Shown: positions 24,838 to 33,316 of the stretch, piece after piece | How positions within the stretch are numbered: the stretch's first letter is position 1 | Layout: each line of letters opens with the position of its first letter | Assembly: GCA_017437905.1 (NCBI GenBank) | Contig: JAFRWY010000109.1 | Location: forward strand, 1-35,359 | Direction of reading: 5' to 3' | Source of the DNA: Eubacterium sp. | Lineage (GTDB): Bacteria > Bacillota > Clostridia > Lachnospirales > Lachnospiraceae | DNA length: 35,359 nucleotides | Notes under the pieces: model-generated | Seen by the model: the letters and a program-made list of their open reading frames with translations, nothing else | What the model was told of the DNA's origin: nothing | Database searches by the model: none | Made by a program: the position numbers and the translations under genes

Positions 24838-25743
24838 ATGAAATACAGACTTGCTGCATTTGCTGACGAGGCAGCTAGTGACCTGGCGGGACAGATGGCT
24901 GCCATGAAGGGAAACGGGATAAAGCTGCTGGAGATCCGGGGCGTGGACGGCCTGAACATAGATCAGCTTTCCAGGGAGAAAGCCCGGGAGATCCGCCGCC
25001 GGCTGGATGACGAAGGGCTTGGCGTATGGTCGTTGGGCTCGCCCTTCGGTAAGATCGGGATCCATGAGGACTTCGCTCCTCACCTTGACAGCTTCAGGCA
25101 CAGCCTGGAACTCGCAGAGATCTTAGGCGCCGGACATTTCCGCCTGTTCAGCTTTTACGGCGCCACAGAGGTCGGGCCGGTGCTGGAACGTCTCAGCGCT
25201 TTCGTGGAAGCGGCAAAGGGTTCGGACCTGATCCTCTGCCACGAGAACGAAAAGGAAATATACGGAGATACAGCCATCAAGTGCCTGGAGATACACAGGG
25301 CTCTGCCTGGCCTCCGGGCCGTCTTTGATCCTGCGAACTTTATCCAGTGCGGACAGGATACAAAAGAAGCCTGGGAGCTGCTTTCCCCTTATGTTGAATA
25401 TATGCATATCAAGGACGCATTGTGGGACGGCTCTGTGGTGCCTGCGGGACGGGGCGTGGGCGAGCTGCCCGATCTGCTGTCGAAATACGGCGGCGAGGTG
25501 CTGACCATCGAGCCGCACCTTACGGTTTTTGAAGGCTTTGACAAGCTGGAAAATGAACAGAAGACGCAGATGCCTTACACCTACCCTGACGCAAGGACAG
25601 CATTTAAAGCAGCGACAGATGCGCTGAAGGAAATCATAGGAGGACAATCAAATGGAAAAGCTAAGACTCGGAATCATCGGTATGGGCAACATGGGCAGCG
25701 GTCATCTCGGGTATTATCTGAACAACGAGTGCCCCAGGGTTGA
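24838..25743 (+). CDS. Sugar phosphate isomerase/epimerase (TIM barrel, xylose-isomerase-like)
   Basis: The product belongs to the AP_endonuc_2/IolE-like barrels that isomerise or epimerise sugars, keto-acids or inosose with a divalent metal. Recognisable parts are 'KLLEIRGVDGLNI', 'LCHENEKEIYG', 'AVFDPANFIQCG', 'YMHIKDA' and 'VLTIEPHL', which carry the metal-binding Glu, Asp, His and Glu. ATG 24838 follows GGGAGGTGACC; an upstream ATG at 24772 has no site. The family-like part ends near 'DALKEII'. The last 34 residues run 92 nt into the next gene and look unnatural, so the native stop may have been lost by a small frameshift. It is first of a three-gene operon. Confidence 0.88.
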   Translation: MKYRLAAFADEAASDLAGQMAAMKGNGIKLLEIRGVDGLNIDQLSREKAREIRRRLDDEGLGVWSLGSPFGKIGIHEDFAPHLDSFRHSLELAEILGAGHFRLFSFYGATEVGPVLERLSAFVEAAKGSDLILCHENEKEIYGDTAIKCLEIHRALPGLRAVFDPANFIQCGQDTKEAWELLSPYVEYMHIKDALWDGSVVPAGRGVGELPDLLSKYGGEVLTIEPHLTVFEGFDKLENEQKTQMPYTYPDARTAFKAATDALKEIIGGQSNGKAKTRNHRYGQHGQRSSRVLSEQRVPQG

Positions 25744-26824
25744 GATCACAGCCTTTGCAGATACTGACCCCGAAAAGCTGAAAAGGGCTAAGGAGAGACT
25801 CTCCTCTGCCGCTACCTTCGCCGATGCCGATGAGCTTATGAAAAGCGGTCTTGTGGACGCGGTTCTGATCGCCGTACCCCACTACGATCACCCGACTCTA
25901 GCCATCCGGGCTTTCGAGCATGGGCTTCACGTTCTCACCGAAAAGCCTGCGGGGGTTTATACCCGACAGGTGAGAGAAATGAACGAGGCCGCAAGGAAGT
26001 CCGGCAAATGCTTCGGGATCATGTTTAACCAGAGAACAAACCCCATTTTCGCCAAAGCACGGGAGATTGTTGGATCCGGTCAGCTCGGGGAGACAAAACG
26101 GCTTGTCTGGATCGTGACAAACTGGTACCGCACCCAGGCCTACTATGATTCAGGGTCCTGGCGCGCCACATGGAACGGGGAAGGCGGCGGCGTACTGCTC
26201 AATCAGGCGCCCCATAACCTTGATCTCTGGCAGTGGATCTTCGGCATGCCCAAAAGGGTGAGAGCCTTCTGTACCGTCGGGAAATACCATAACGTAGATA
26301 TTGAGGACGACGTGACCATCTACGGCGAGTATGAAAACGGAGCAACTGCCACATTTATCACCACCACCGGCGAAGCTCCAGGCACCAACAGGCTTGAGAT
26401 CTCCGGCACAAAGGGCAAGCTGGTGATCGAAGACGGAAAGTTGAAATGGTGGAAGCTCCAAGAGGACGAGCGGAAAATATGCGCCGAGTGCAGGAACGGT
26501 TTTGTCCAGCCCGAATGCGAATATGAAGAGTTTTCGGCTCCCGAGCCTGACGGACACCCGGAGATCCTGAACAACTTTGCGGACCATATCCTTGAGGGTA
26601 CACCTCTCATCGCCCCGGGTGAGGAGGGGTTATACTCTCTCTCCATCTCAAATGCGGCTTATCTCTCTTCATGGACGGATACCTGGGCAGAGCTCCCGGT
26701 AGCAGAAGATATCTTTGAGGAGCATCTCACAAAGCTTTGCCGGGATGAAAAGCAGACCAAAAAGCCGCGGCTCATAAGTGAACCTGCCGAAAAACTGACC
26801 GAACGCTGGAGGGTTCGCTGGTGA
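25652..26824 (+). CDS. Gfo/Idh/MocA-family NAD(P)-dependent oxidoreductase
   Basis: The 390-residue protein begins with a Rossmann fold ('LGIIGMGNMGSGHLG') and has the catalytic 'EKPAG' with K98. The C-terminal alpha/beta domain follows, with 'GGGVLLNQAPHNLDLWQWIFG', where the His and Asp complete the active site, and 'RLEISGTKGKLVIEDGKL'. Such enzymes oxidise or reduce a sugar or polyol hydroxyl. Next to a TIM-barrel isomerase this suggests inositol, sugar acid or a rare sugar as substrate, but no specific one can be read. AGGAGG precedes ATG 25652. Its end overlaps the transporter by 4 nt. Confidence 0.93.
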   Translation: MEKLRLGIIGMGNMGSGHLGYYLNNECPRVEITAFADTDPEKLKRAKERLSSAATFADADELMKSGLVDAVLIAVPHYDHPTLAIRAFEHGLHVLTEKPAGVYTRQVREMNEAARKSGKCFGIMFNQRTNPIFAKAREIVGSGQLGETKRLVWIVTNWYRTQAYYDSGSWRATWNGEGGGVLLNQAPHNLDLWQWIFGMPKRVRAFCTVGKYHNVDIEDDVTIYGEYENGATATFITTTGEAPGTNRLEISGTKGKLVIEDGKLKWWKLQEDERKICAECRNGFVQPECEYEEFSAPEPDGHPEILNNFADHILEGTPLIAPGEEGLYSLSISNAAYLSSWTDTWAELPVAEDIFEEHLTKLCRDEKQTKKPRLISEPAEKLTERWRVRW

Positions 26825-27657
26825 ATGCTATTTCACTGATGCTGGGCGTAACCGCCTGCTACACCATCACATCACTCAGTGATAAATATGCTGCCGCAAA
26901 GGCTAAGTTTGATCCCGATGAATTCACCTTCCTGATGTGTGCATCCATGTCGGTGTTTTTAGCGGCCACTCTGCCCTTTCAAACGATCGCTTTTTCCCTG
27001 ACCTGGCAGTCCTTTGCCGGAGTTGCTCTAGTGGCACTGTGCAAGCAGCTGGAATTCAAAATGAGTGTTCTCGTCCTGAAGGAAATGTCTGCCTTCGAGC
27101 TGAAGGCCTGGCTGGGGGTGACCTTATTCGTCTCCTATTTTACAGATGTATTTATGGGAGAGAACTTAAAGGCGCTGAGACTGGTATTTATATGCTTTGC
27201 CGCCCTGGGACTTGTGCTGATCGTCCGGTCGGATAAGGCGGAAAAGATACATTACAGAAAGATCATCCTTCCTCTTCTACTATACCTGGCAGCCAAGTTC
27301 GGCTATGGTCTGACGATCCGCGGCTTCTCAGACTACGCTTCCTCCATAATGCTGCTTCTGCCCGGACTGGTCATCGTTGCTCTGCTTTGCCTGCCGAAGG
27401 TTCGTTTCAGGTCCTACAGCGAAAAGCCGAAGGGGACGCTGAATGTAGTTCTCGCACGGATACCCAACGCAGCCGGAATGATCATGGAAAACATGGTCAT
27501 CGGGATCAGTCTTTCCAACTACTCTCTCATACAGCCGCTGATCCTGGTGACACTTTTTGTCATCAGTCTGATCCGGAGAGAAACCTGCTCTAAAGCGAAT
27601 ATCATTGGCGGTGTGCTGACCATCGCCGGAGTGATCGGATTTCAGTTTTGCGGATAG
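26821..27657 (+). CDS. EamA/DMT-family membrane transporter
   Basis: The 278-residue protein has about ten hydrophobic helices, with the two-fold repeat of the drug/metabolite transporter superfamily ('LMLGVTACYTITSLSDKYAAAK' at the start, 'NIIGGVLTIAGVIGFQF' at the end). The first half has 'FLMCASMSVFLAATLP', and the second repeats the pattern. GTG 26821 overlaps the oxidoreductase stop (GTGA), so the three genes form one operon. It probably moves the substrate or a product of the pathway across the membrane. Direction and ligand are unknown. Confidence 0.87.
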   Translation: MNAISLMLGVTACYTITSLSDKYAAAKAKFDPDEFTFLMCASMSVFLAATLPFQTIAFSLTWQSFAGVALVALCKQLEFKMSVLVLKEMSAFELKAWLGVTLFVSYFTDVFMGENLKALRLVFICFAALGLVLIVRSDKAEKIHYRKIILPLLLYLAAKFGYGLTIRGFSDYASSIMLLLPGLVIVALLCLPKVRFRSYSEKPKGTLNVVLARIPNAAGMIMENMVIGISLSNYSLIQPLILVTLFVISLIRRETCSKANIIGGVLTIAGVIGFQFCG

Positions 27658-27664
27658 CCGGGAT

Positions 27665-27847
27665 AACAACAGCTCCGCCCCCGAAGATATCAGAGTATTA
27701 CAGTTCAATGCTGTAGTAGAGAGCAACATCCATGCAAGACATTTATATGAGAGACTTGGCTTTGTACAATTTGGAACAATCCCTGGCGGGTTTAGGATGA
27801 AGGATGGGCATTACGAGAATATTTGCCCATACTATCGCACACTTTAA
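27665..27847 (+). pseudogene. C-terminal relic of a GNAT N-acetyltransferase
   Basis: Frame 2 reads 'VLQFNAVVESNIHARHLYERLGFVQFGTIPGG' to TAA 27845-27847. 'N.HARHLYERLGF' is the acetyl-CoA-binding motif B region of GNAT enzymes. About 55 codons of the C-terminal third remain, with no start and no N-terminal two-thirds. The fragment begins almost at the stop of the transporter gene. Confidence 0.7.
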
Positions 27848-27880
27848 CTTCCAGGATAAATGACAATTGGAGATAGAACT

Positions 27881-28519
27881 ATGGGGAAGAAAATCGTAGT
27901 AGTTAACGCAGGTCCCCGCAAGGGATGGAATACGGATATCCTGTTATCGGAAGCTTCCGATGGTGCAGTAAGTGCTGGGGCTGAAATACAGAGGTTTGAT
28001 CTGTTCAAATTAGAGAGATACACAGGCTGTATCTCTTGTTTTGGATGTAAGAGAGAAAAGTTCAAGGGGCACTGTATCTGCAGGGACGGGCTCACTCCGG
28101 TGCTTGATGCGATCAGGGAATCGGACGGTCTTATTATCGGATCCCCCAATTACCTCTCGAATGTTACGGCATCTTTTCGGGCACTTTATGAGAGACTGAT
28201 ATTTCAGAATATTACATATAATCGTGAGAATCCCTGCTGCAAGGAGCGAGATATCCCGGTTCTCTTTATCATGACAAGCAATGCACCGGATACGATGTAT
28301 TCAGATCTGGTAAACAGCTATCAGCAGACCTTCAATTCTTTTGTCGGTCCGTGTGAAGTGCTGGTAAGCGGTGAGACTCTGCAGATAAATGACTACAGTA
28401 AGCTTGACTGGGAATGGTCGATGTTTGATCCTGAGCAGAAAAAGAAACGTCGTGAGACAGTCTTCCCTCAGGAGAGGAAGAAGGCATTTGAGATGGGGAA
28501 GACACTTGCAGAAAGTTAA
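27881..28519 (+). CDS. NAD(P)H-dependent FMN reductase / iron-sulfur flavoprotein-like
   Basis: The 212-residue product has a flavodoxin-like fold with 'VVVNAGPRKGWNT' for the FMN phosphate and 'GLIIGSPNYLSNVTASFRALYERL' near the flavin ring. Cysteines at 50, 53, 56, 65 and 67 (CISCFGC, then CIC) resemble the cluster region of Isf-type iron-sulfur flavoproteins, although the spacing is not classic. It probably reduces flavin or a quinone-like or nitro compound. The frame is open to ATG 27860, but ATG 27881 has GGAGATAGAACT upstream. A membrane protein follows 28 nt downstream. Confidence 0.85.
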   Translation: MGKKIVVVNAGPRKGWNTDILLSEASDGAVSAGAEIQRFDLFKLERYTGCISCFGCKREKFKGHCICRDGLTPVLDAIRESDGLIIGSPNYLSNVTASFRALYERLIFQNITYNRENPCCKERDIPVLFIMTSNAPDTMYSDLVNSYQQTFNSFVGPCEVLVSGETLQINDYSKLDWEWSMFDPEQKKKRRETVFPQERKKAFEMGKTLAES

Positions 28520-28547
28520 GGAAGATATATTAAGGAAATTATCGTTG

Positions 28548-29219
28548 ATGAACACAAAGAAGATAAAACAATTCTATGATAAGTACTATATTGCAGATTG
28601 GATAGAGATAGGCTTCAATTTTCTTTTTTTTGTTGTGTCTCTGATTCCGGCACTTAAGGCAAAAGAGGGACATCAGATATCGGTAGCTCTTTTCTTCCTT
28701 GTTGTAACTCTGGCTGAAATGTTCCTTTTTTTCTGGAATCTAAGGGCTAAGAAAAGAGGATGTCTGATCAGGACGCAGGCGGCTATGCTGATAGTCGCGG
28801 GAGATAATCTGCTACTTATGCATACTTTGTCAATCATTGCGATCATGTATGAAATGGGACTTAAGGATGAAACACCGCTGATGGCCAGCAATCTTGTATT
28901 TGCAATCGCTTACGGAATTTTTGCAATCTTGAGATTGGTTATAGGGGTTATCCGTGTCGTGAAAAGTGAAAAGAAGGATGCTTATCAGATGGCACTTTCA
29001 GGATTTATGCTGGTTTGTCTGGTCTATACCTTTGCTCTCTTTGTGGACTATATGCTAATCGTAAATAAAGCAGCTGATCTGCTCTGGCCCGGGTACATCA
29101 TGATCGCGCTTATGGGCGCAACGACAATCTCCTTGGCAATATGGATGCAGGTGAGGGCTATCCGGTTTCTTAAACATGGATGGACCGAAGAACATAATCA
29201 TGAACCGGATGCCGGATGA
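28548..29219 (+). CDS. Multi-pass membrane protein, unknown function
   Basis: The 223 residues contain about six hydrophobic segments, near 20-40, 47-65, 75-95, 110-135, 145-165 and 175-200, with a basic start (MNTKKIKQFYDKYY) and a His/Glu-rich tail. No known family signature is visible. ATG 28548 has AAGGAAAT about 10 nt upstream; the longer frame from 28389 overlaps the reductase gene and is discarded. It may share a transcript with the flavoprotein. Confidence 0.75.
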   Translation: MNTKKIKQFYDKYYIADWIEIGFNFLFFVVSLIPALKAKEGHQISVALFFLVVTLAEMFLFFWNLRAKKRGCLIRTQAAMLIVAGDNLLLMHTLSIIAIMYEMGLKDETPLMASNLVFAIAYGIFAILRLVIGVIRVVKSEKKDAYQMALSGFMLVCLVYTFALFVDYMLIVNKAADLLWPGYIMIALMGATTISLAIWMQVRAIRFLKHGWTEEHNHEPDAG

Positions 29220-29285
29220 TTGTTCTGGCTCTATTTGAAAAACAGAAATGATTTTGGGAAACCATTAAAACAAGGAGAATTCATA

Positions 29286-30200
29286 ATGAAGGAAATATCT
29301 GTAGATAATCTGGATATCATTGCTCAAGGCGGCATGGGCAAGATCTACAGGATCAATAATGAACAGATCCTGAAAGTGTTCAATGATATTTCAGTGGAGG
29401 ATTTGCAAAGACAGAAAGAAACTGCTGTAGAGGTATTTAAGTCGATGGTGCCTACACCTATTTCTTATGAAATTGTCAAAGCGGGAGGTAAGTACGGAAT
29501 CATTTATGAGTTCCTTAACGGTTCTTCTGTGGGAAAGGCAATTGCAGATCATCCGGAGAGAGTTCGGGAGATGGGAGAAAAGATGGGGGAGTTGTTTTCA
29601 CAACTTCATGCGGCTTCCATAAAAGACCTGACTCTGGAGTATATGAATGACCGTGTTAACACATGGATTGACAGGATAGAGAATACATTCATTAAGGAAA
29701 AGGATGCCCGTATGCTGCGTGAAATCATTGAGGCTATTCCACGGGGAAACTGTGTTCTGCACTGTGATTTCCATGAAGGGAATGTGATGATCCAAAATGG
29801 TGAGTATGTTCTTATTGATATTGATGAAGTATGTATTGGGCATCCGCTTTATGATCTGACATATCATTATATAAATCATGAGTTTCTCGCAAAGCAACCC
29901 CAAATGCTTCTCAAGTCAACAGGTCTGACTCCGAAGCTGGCAAAGCAATCTGCACGGATTACCAGAGAAATTTATTTTAGTGCAATGGATAAAAAAACGG
30001 AACGTATGTATAAGGACCTGATGGCAAGCTTTGTACCGTTTCTGCTGGTTATGAATCTTGGGCGGATCGGAGAGAAGGCAGACTATATGTCAAAATCTTC
30101 TCTTTTCATATTACTACATGTTTTTCTACCACTGCTACGGCTGAGGAAAAGAAGATTTATTCGTGATCTGGGTTTTATGTTCAGGGGACTGCGAATATAA
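29286..30200 (+). CDS. Putative phosphotransferase (APH/choline-kinase fold, TIGR02172-like)
   Basis: The 304-residue protein starts with a glycine loop ('IAQGGMGKIYRI'). It has the Brenner motif 'HCDFHEGN' (H159, D161, N166) and the metal-binding 'IDIDE' (D178, D180), followed by the 'GHPLYDLTYHYINHEFL' helix. These mark a small-molecule or protein kinase of the aminoglycoside phosphotransferase fold. The substrate is unknown; TIGR02172-like members are not proven resistance enzymes. AAGGAG lies 8 nt before ATG 29286. Its final codons abut a headless epimerase gene. Confidence 0.88.
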   Translation: MKEISVDNLDIIAQGGMGKIYRINNEQILKVFNDISVEDLQRQKETAVEVFKSMVPTPISYEIVKAGGKYGIIYEFLNGSSVGKAIADHPERVREMGEKMGELFSQLHAASIKDLTLEYMNDRVNTWIDRIENTFIKEKDARMLREIIEAIPRGNCVLHCDFHEGNVMIQNGEYVLIDIDEVCIGHPLYDLTYHYINHEFLAKQPQMLLKSTGLTPKLAKQSARITREIYFSAMDKKTERMYKDLMASFVPFLLVMNLGRIGEKADYMSKSSLFILLHVFLPLLRLRKRRFIRDLGFMFRGLRI

Positions 30201-30966
30201 TTGAACTTAGCATAAAACATAATATAAAAAAACTGATCTATGTTAGTTCCACAGGAGCGATACCGGAACTGCCAGCCGGACTAAAGATAAAGGAAGTAGA
30301 TCATTTCTGGCCGAATGATGGGTTGATCGGGTACTATTCTGAAACAAAGGCAGAAGCCACACAACTTGTTATGGACTCATTGAAAAAGTACCAGCAGTTG
30401 GATGCGTCCATCGTTCATCCTTCCGGTATCTGCGGCCCCTACGATTATGCATTCGGTTCGGTTACAACAATGGTCAGGGATTTTGTAAATGGGAAGATGA
30501 AGATGGGGATCGCAGGGACATTTAATAGCGTTGATGTAAGAGATCTGGCTGAAGGTGTGATTGCGGCCTGTGAAAAGGGAAGGCGTGGAGAATGCTATAT
30601 TATGAGTAACGAAGTCGTTACAATGAAGGATATGTTCCGTATGATGAATAAGGCTGCAGGTCTTTCCGGAAGATATTATGTTCTTCCGAAAGGCTTGGCA
30701 TATATAGCTGTAAGGATCCTGGCTTTGATAAGCAGATTTACAGGGAAGGACCCGTTACTGTCAGATTTTAATATATATATGCTAAACCGAAATAATGACT
30801 TTGACTGCACCAAAGCAAAGGAGGAGCTTGGTTTCCATTGCAGACCATTTTCGGAATCGATCAGAGATACGGTAGCCTGGATTCGTGAAGAGTCTTCATT
30901 CACAAATGAGGGGATCATCAGAGCCAAGAAAGATTTTGCGATGGTAGGAATGTCAGAAGGCATTTG
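30191..30966 (+). pseudogene. NAD-dependent epimerase/dehydratase (extended SDR) lacking its N-terminus
   Basis: Frame 2 is open from the end of the kinase gene and reads 'ANIIELSIKHNIKKLIYVSSTGAIPE', a standard extended-SDR strand. The active site 'YYSETKAEA' (YxxxK) and C-terminal 'DVRDLAEGVIAACEKGRRGECYIMSN' follow, to TGA 30964-30966. The first 90-100 residues, with the GxxGxxG NAD site, are missing. A TTG at 30323 could start a shorter product, but it would lack cofactor binding. The break falls within 10 nt of the kinase stop, as if a deletion joined the two genes. Confidence 0.8.
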
Positions 30967-30987
30967 AATTGTGTTAGGAATACATTA

Positions 30988-31063
30988 GAGAAGTTCCAAG
31001 TGCGGGGCAACAAATATGAGGCGTCTCGCCCAAAATGGAAACACCCCGCATTTGGTACTTCTC
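30988..31063. repeat. Long hairpin, 18 bp with two mismatches
   Basis: The arms 30988-31007 and 31044-31063 pair as GAGAAGT, CCAA, TGCGGGG with their complements, interrupted by two single mismatches. The loop of 36 nt contains GGCG/CGCC. No T run follows, so it is not an ordinary terminator. It may be a MITE-like remnant or a structured RNA. Confidence 0.75.
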
Positions 31064-31139
31064 GTTTGAACTAAGTCACGCGTTCGTCATTTATATGCAG
31101 TATAACGTGCTAACGACAATGACATAGTATTGGCCAATA

Positions 31140-31178
31140 TTCCTCTAAAAGAGAGAATACAATTAAGATATAGAGGAA
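31140..31178. repeat. 8-bp inverted repeat in the ATPase upstream region
   Basis: TTCCTCTA (31140-31147) and TAGAGGAA (31171-31178) lie between the two longer inverted repeats. Confidence 0.5.
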
Positions 31179-31237
31179 AAACGAATTGACATATAAGCGG
31201 TAATTTGCAACCATGAAATTTATAACAGACGCGATCT

Positions 31238-31320
31238 AAAGTCTTTGAAAATATTCGAGTATACTATTGCGCCTCAATTTAATTGGCGGTATAATATAAT
31301 CGAAAATATTCAAAGACTTT
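31238..31320. promoter_or_regulatory. 21-bp inverted repeat enclosing the ATPase promoter
   Basis: Arms 31238-31258 and 31300-31320 are complementary at 19 of 21 positions (starting AAAGTCTTTG). Part of the inner sequence (TATA.TAT..CGCC) continues the pairing. The promoter lies between the arms, so the element could be an operator or a transcript-end structure controlling the ATPase. Confidence 0.75.
31267..31295 (+). promoter_or_regulatory. Promoter of the DUF4143 ATPase
   Basis: TTGCGC (31267-31272) and TATAAT (31290-31295) with a 17-nt spacer, inside the inverted repeat. The start would fall at or in the right arm. Confidence 0.65.
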
Positions 31321-31338
31321 TGCGATTTTGGAGTGAAT

Positions 31339-32664
31339 ATGGAATACATAAGAGCTAAATATGTAGACCGGCTTGCTAAAAGAAGACAAAACGGCCTGAT
31401 CAAAGTGATAACCGGAGCAAGACGTTCAGGAAAATCATATCTGATGAATGAATTGTATTATAAATACCTTTTGGCTAGTGGCGTGCCAAGCGCAAATATT
31501 GTCAGGTTCGCATTTGATGCCGATGAGGATATCGATCTGCTTGATTCGTATTTCCCTGATGAGGAGACGAAACTTGAACAGAAAAAGGGGATCTATTATA
31601 TAAATGCCAAGAAATTTAGAGCATATATCAAGGACAGGACAAATGATAAAGACGATTTCTATCTGTTGCTTGATGAGGTTCAGCTTCTGGATAATTTTAT
31701 TGGTACCTTGAATGGTTTTCTACGTCATAAGAACTTAGATGTTTATGTTACGGGTTCAAATTCAAGATTTCTTTCGTCGGACATAGCTACAGAGTTTAAG
31801 GGTAGAGGTACAATTGTACATGTTTTACCGCTTTCTTTTTCTGAATATATGCAGGGGCAGACCATTAGTCTGCAGGAGGTATGGAAAGAGTATATTATAA
31901 CCGGTGGAATTCCACTTGTTGCGCAGATGGAGGGAAGTGATGAAAAAACATCCTATCTAAAGTCTTTATGTGAGGAAACATATCTTAAAGATATAATAGC
32001 CCGTAATAAAATAAAAAAGAAAACAGAACTGGCTGATACATTTAACATCATAGCTTCAACGATTGGTTCACCGGTAAACGTGAGTAAAATCACGAACACT
32101 TTTAAAAGTGTTATGGGAAAAGAAATAACTGATGACACGATTGGAAAATTTCTTGGATATTTTGAGGATGCATTCGTTATATCAAAAGCCAGCAAGTACA
32201 ATATAAAAGGCAGAAAATATATTGGGGCTCCATTCAAGCTATACTTTGAAGACATTGGGGTAAGGAATGCAAGACTGAACTTTCGACAGATTGAAGAGAC
32301 TCATATTATGGAAAACATCATATACAACGAACTTAGGTACAGAGGTTTTAATATTGATGTTGGAGAAGTAAACGTCAGCGAGAAGACCGACAGGATAGAT
32401 GTAAATGGAAAGTCTATATATGCACAGAAAGCACTGGAAGTGGATTTCATAGCATCTAAAGGAGATATAAAATACTATATTCAATCAGCGCTTTCGATGG
32501 ATGATGCTGATAAACAGTTGCAGGAAAAGAGAAGTCTTTATTATATAGATGATTCTTTTAAAAAGATAGTTGTAGCAAAAACGGGATTAAAGCCTTCTTA
32601 TGATGAAAAGGGAGTTGTGATTATTGATTTGTTTGACTTTCTTATGGATAAAGTTGAGCTATAG
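31339..32664 (+). CDS. AAA-family ATPase with DUF4143 domain
   Basis: The 441-residue protein has an N-terminal AAA_14 domain with Walker A 'GARRSGKS' (26-33), Walker B 'LLLDEVQ' (D112, E113) and the sensor-like 'VYVTGSNSRFL'. A helical middle part is followed by the DUF4143 domain ('FKLYFEDIGVRNARLNF', 'MENIIYNELRYRGFNIDVGEV', 'LEVDFIA', 'YYIQSALSM'), whose Glu/Asp-Lys pattern resembles a nuclease-like fold. Members are abundant in gut bacteria, but their role is not settled. ATG 31339 has GGAG at normal distance; GTG 31333 is discarded. The gene is solitary with its own promoter and elaborate inverted repeats. Confidence 0.92.
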   Translation: MEYIRAKYVDRLAKRRQNGLIKVITGARRSGKSYLMNELYYKYLLASGVPSANIVRFAFDADEDIDLLDSYFPDEETKLEQKKGIYYINAKKFRAYIKDRTNDKDDFYLLLDEVQLLDNFIGTLNGFLRHKNLDVYVTGSNSRFLSSDIATEFKGRGTIVHVLPLSFSEYMQGQTISLQEVWKEYIITGGIPLVAQMEGSDEKTSYLKSLCEETYLKDIIARNKIKKKTELADTFNIIASTIGSPVNVSKITNTFKSVMGKEITDDTIGKFLGYFEDAFVISKASKYNIKGRKYIGAPFKLYFEDIGVRNARLNFRQIEETHIMENIIYNELRYRGFNIDVGEVNVSEKTDRIDVNGKSIYAQKALEVDFIASKGDIKYYIQSALSMDDADKQLQEKRSLYYIDDSFKKIVVAKTGLKPSYDEKGVVIIDLFDFLMDKVEL

Positions 32665-32735
32665 TCTTATATCTCGGAAGATGACTTTTGGGATAACGAA
32701 ATAAACAAATCGCAGTTTGTTGAGGAGTGGATGTT

Positions 32736-33233
32736 ATGAAGGACAAAGAGTATATTTGTAAAGATCATGAGGGGAACATTTTACTATCTGTAGATAGTAT
32801 AGATGAATTTCGCCTGAATGAAAGTCCGTTACTGACACATTGTCTTGCGGTTGTTAAGATCGGTAATGATTATATAATGGGCTGGAATAATTGGCGAAAC
32901 AGGTATGAAATATTTGGAGGATGCAAAGAAAAAGGAGAGACAGCCCGAGAATGTATTATCAGAGAGTGTTATGAGGAATTGGGATTTACATCAACAAATA
33001 TAACTTATCTTGGAGCGATGAGACTTTTACTGAAGCCGGACTTTTTTTCCCGGAAAGAAAGGGAAGAATTAGGGGGATTATATGGCGTCACATTGCCAGA
33101 CATTAGCTTTGATGATCTTTTTAGAAGAATTAACGATAAAGAGGAGATTACTCGACTTGCATTGTATAGTCAGGTGAAGGATGTTGAACCAATCGCGAAA
33201 ATTGATGAAAAACTGTTGGAATTCTATCGGTAA
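32736..33233 (+). CDS. NUDIX hydrolase
   Basis: The 165-residue product contains a complete Nudix box at about residues 62-84 (GCKEKGE, then seven residues, RECYEELGF), matching GX5EX7REUXEEXGU. It should hydrolyse a nucleoside diphosphate linked to another group with Mg. The preceding strands 'LTHCLAVVKIGNDYIMGWNNWRNRYEIFGG' are typical of the fold. ATG 32736 has TGAGGAG 8 nt upstream and is preferred over GTG 32727. The substrate is unknown. Confidence 0.92.
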   Translation: MKDKEYICKDHEGNILLSVDSIDEFRLNESPLLTHCLAVVKIGNDYIMGWNNWRNRYEIFGGCKEKGETARECIIRECYEELGFTSTNITYLGAMRLLLKPDFFSRKEREELGGLYGVTLPDISFDDLFRRINDKEEITRLALYSQVKDVEPIAKIDEKLLEFYR

Positions 33234-33316
33234 CTTCGGATTTTACGAAGATGCATATGATTAAAGTTTTTTAGAAATCAAACGAAATTCAACTAGCTTT
33301 AGGGAGGGATTTGAAC

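Noticed and set aside
31186-31191. Consensus TTGACA as a second ATPase promoter
   Set aside because: No -10 box at 16-18 nt; the nearest TATAAC is about 29 nt away.
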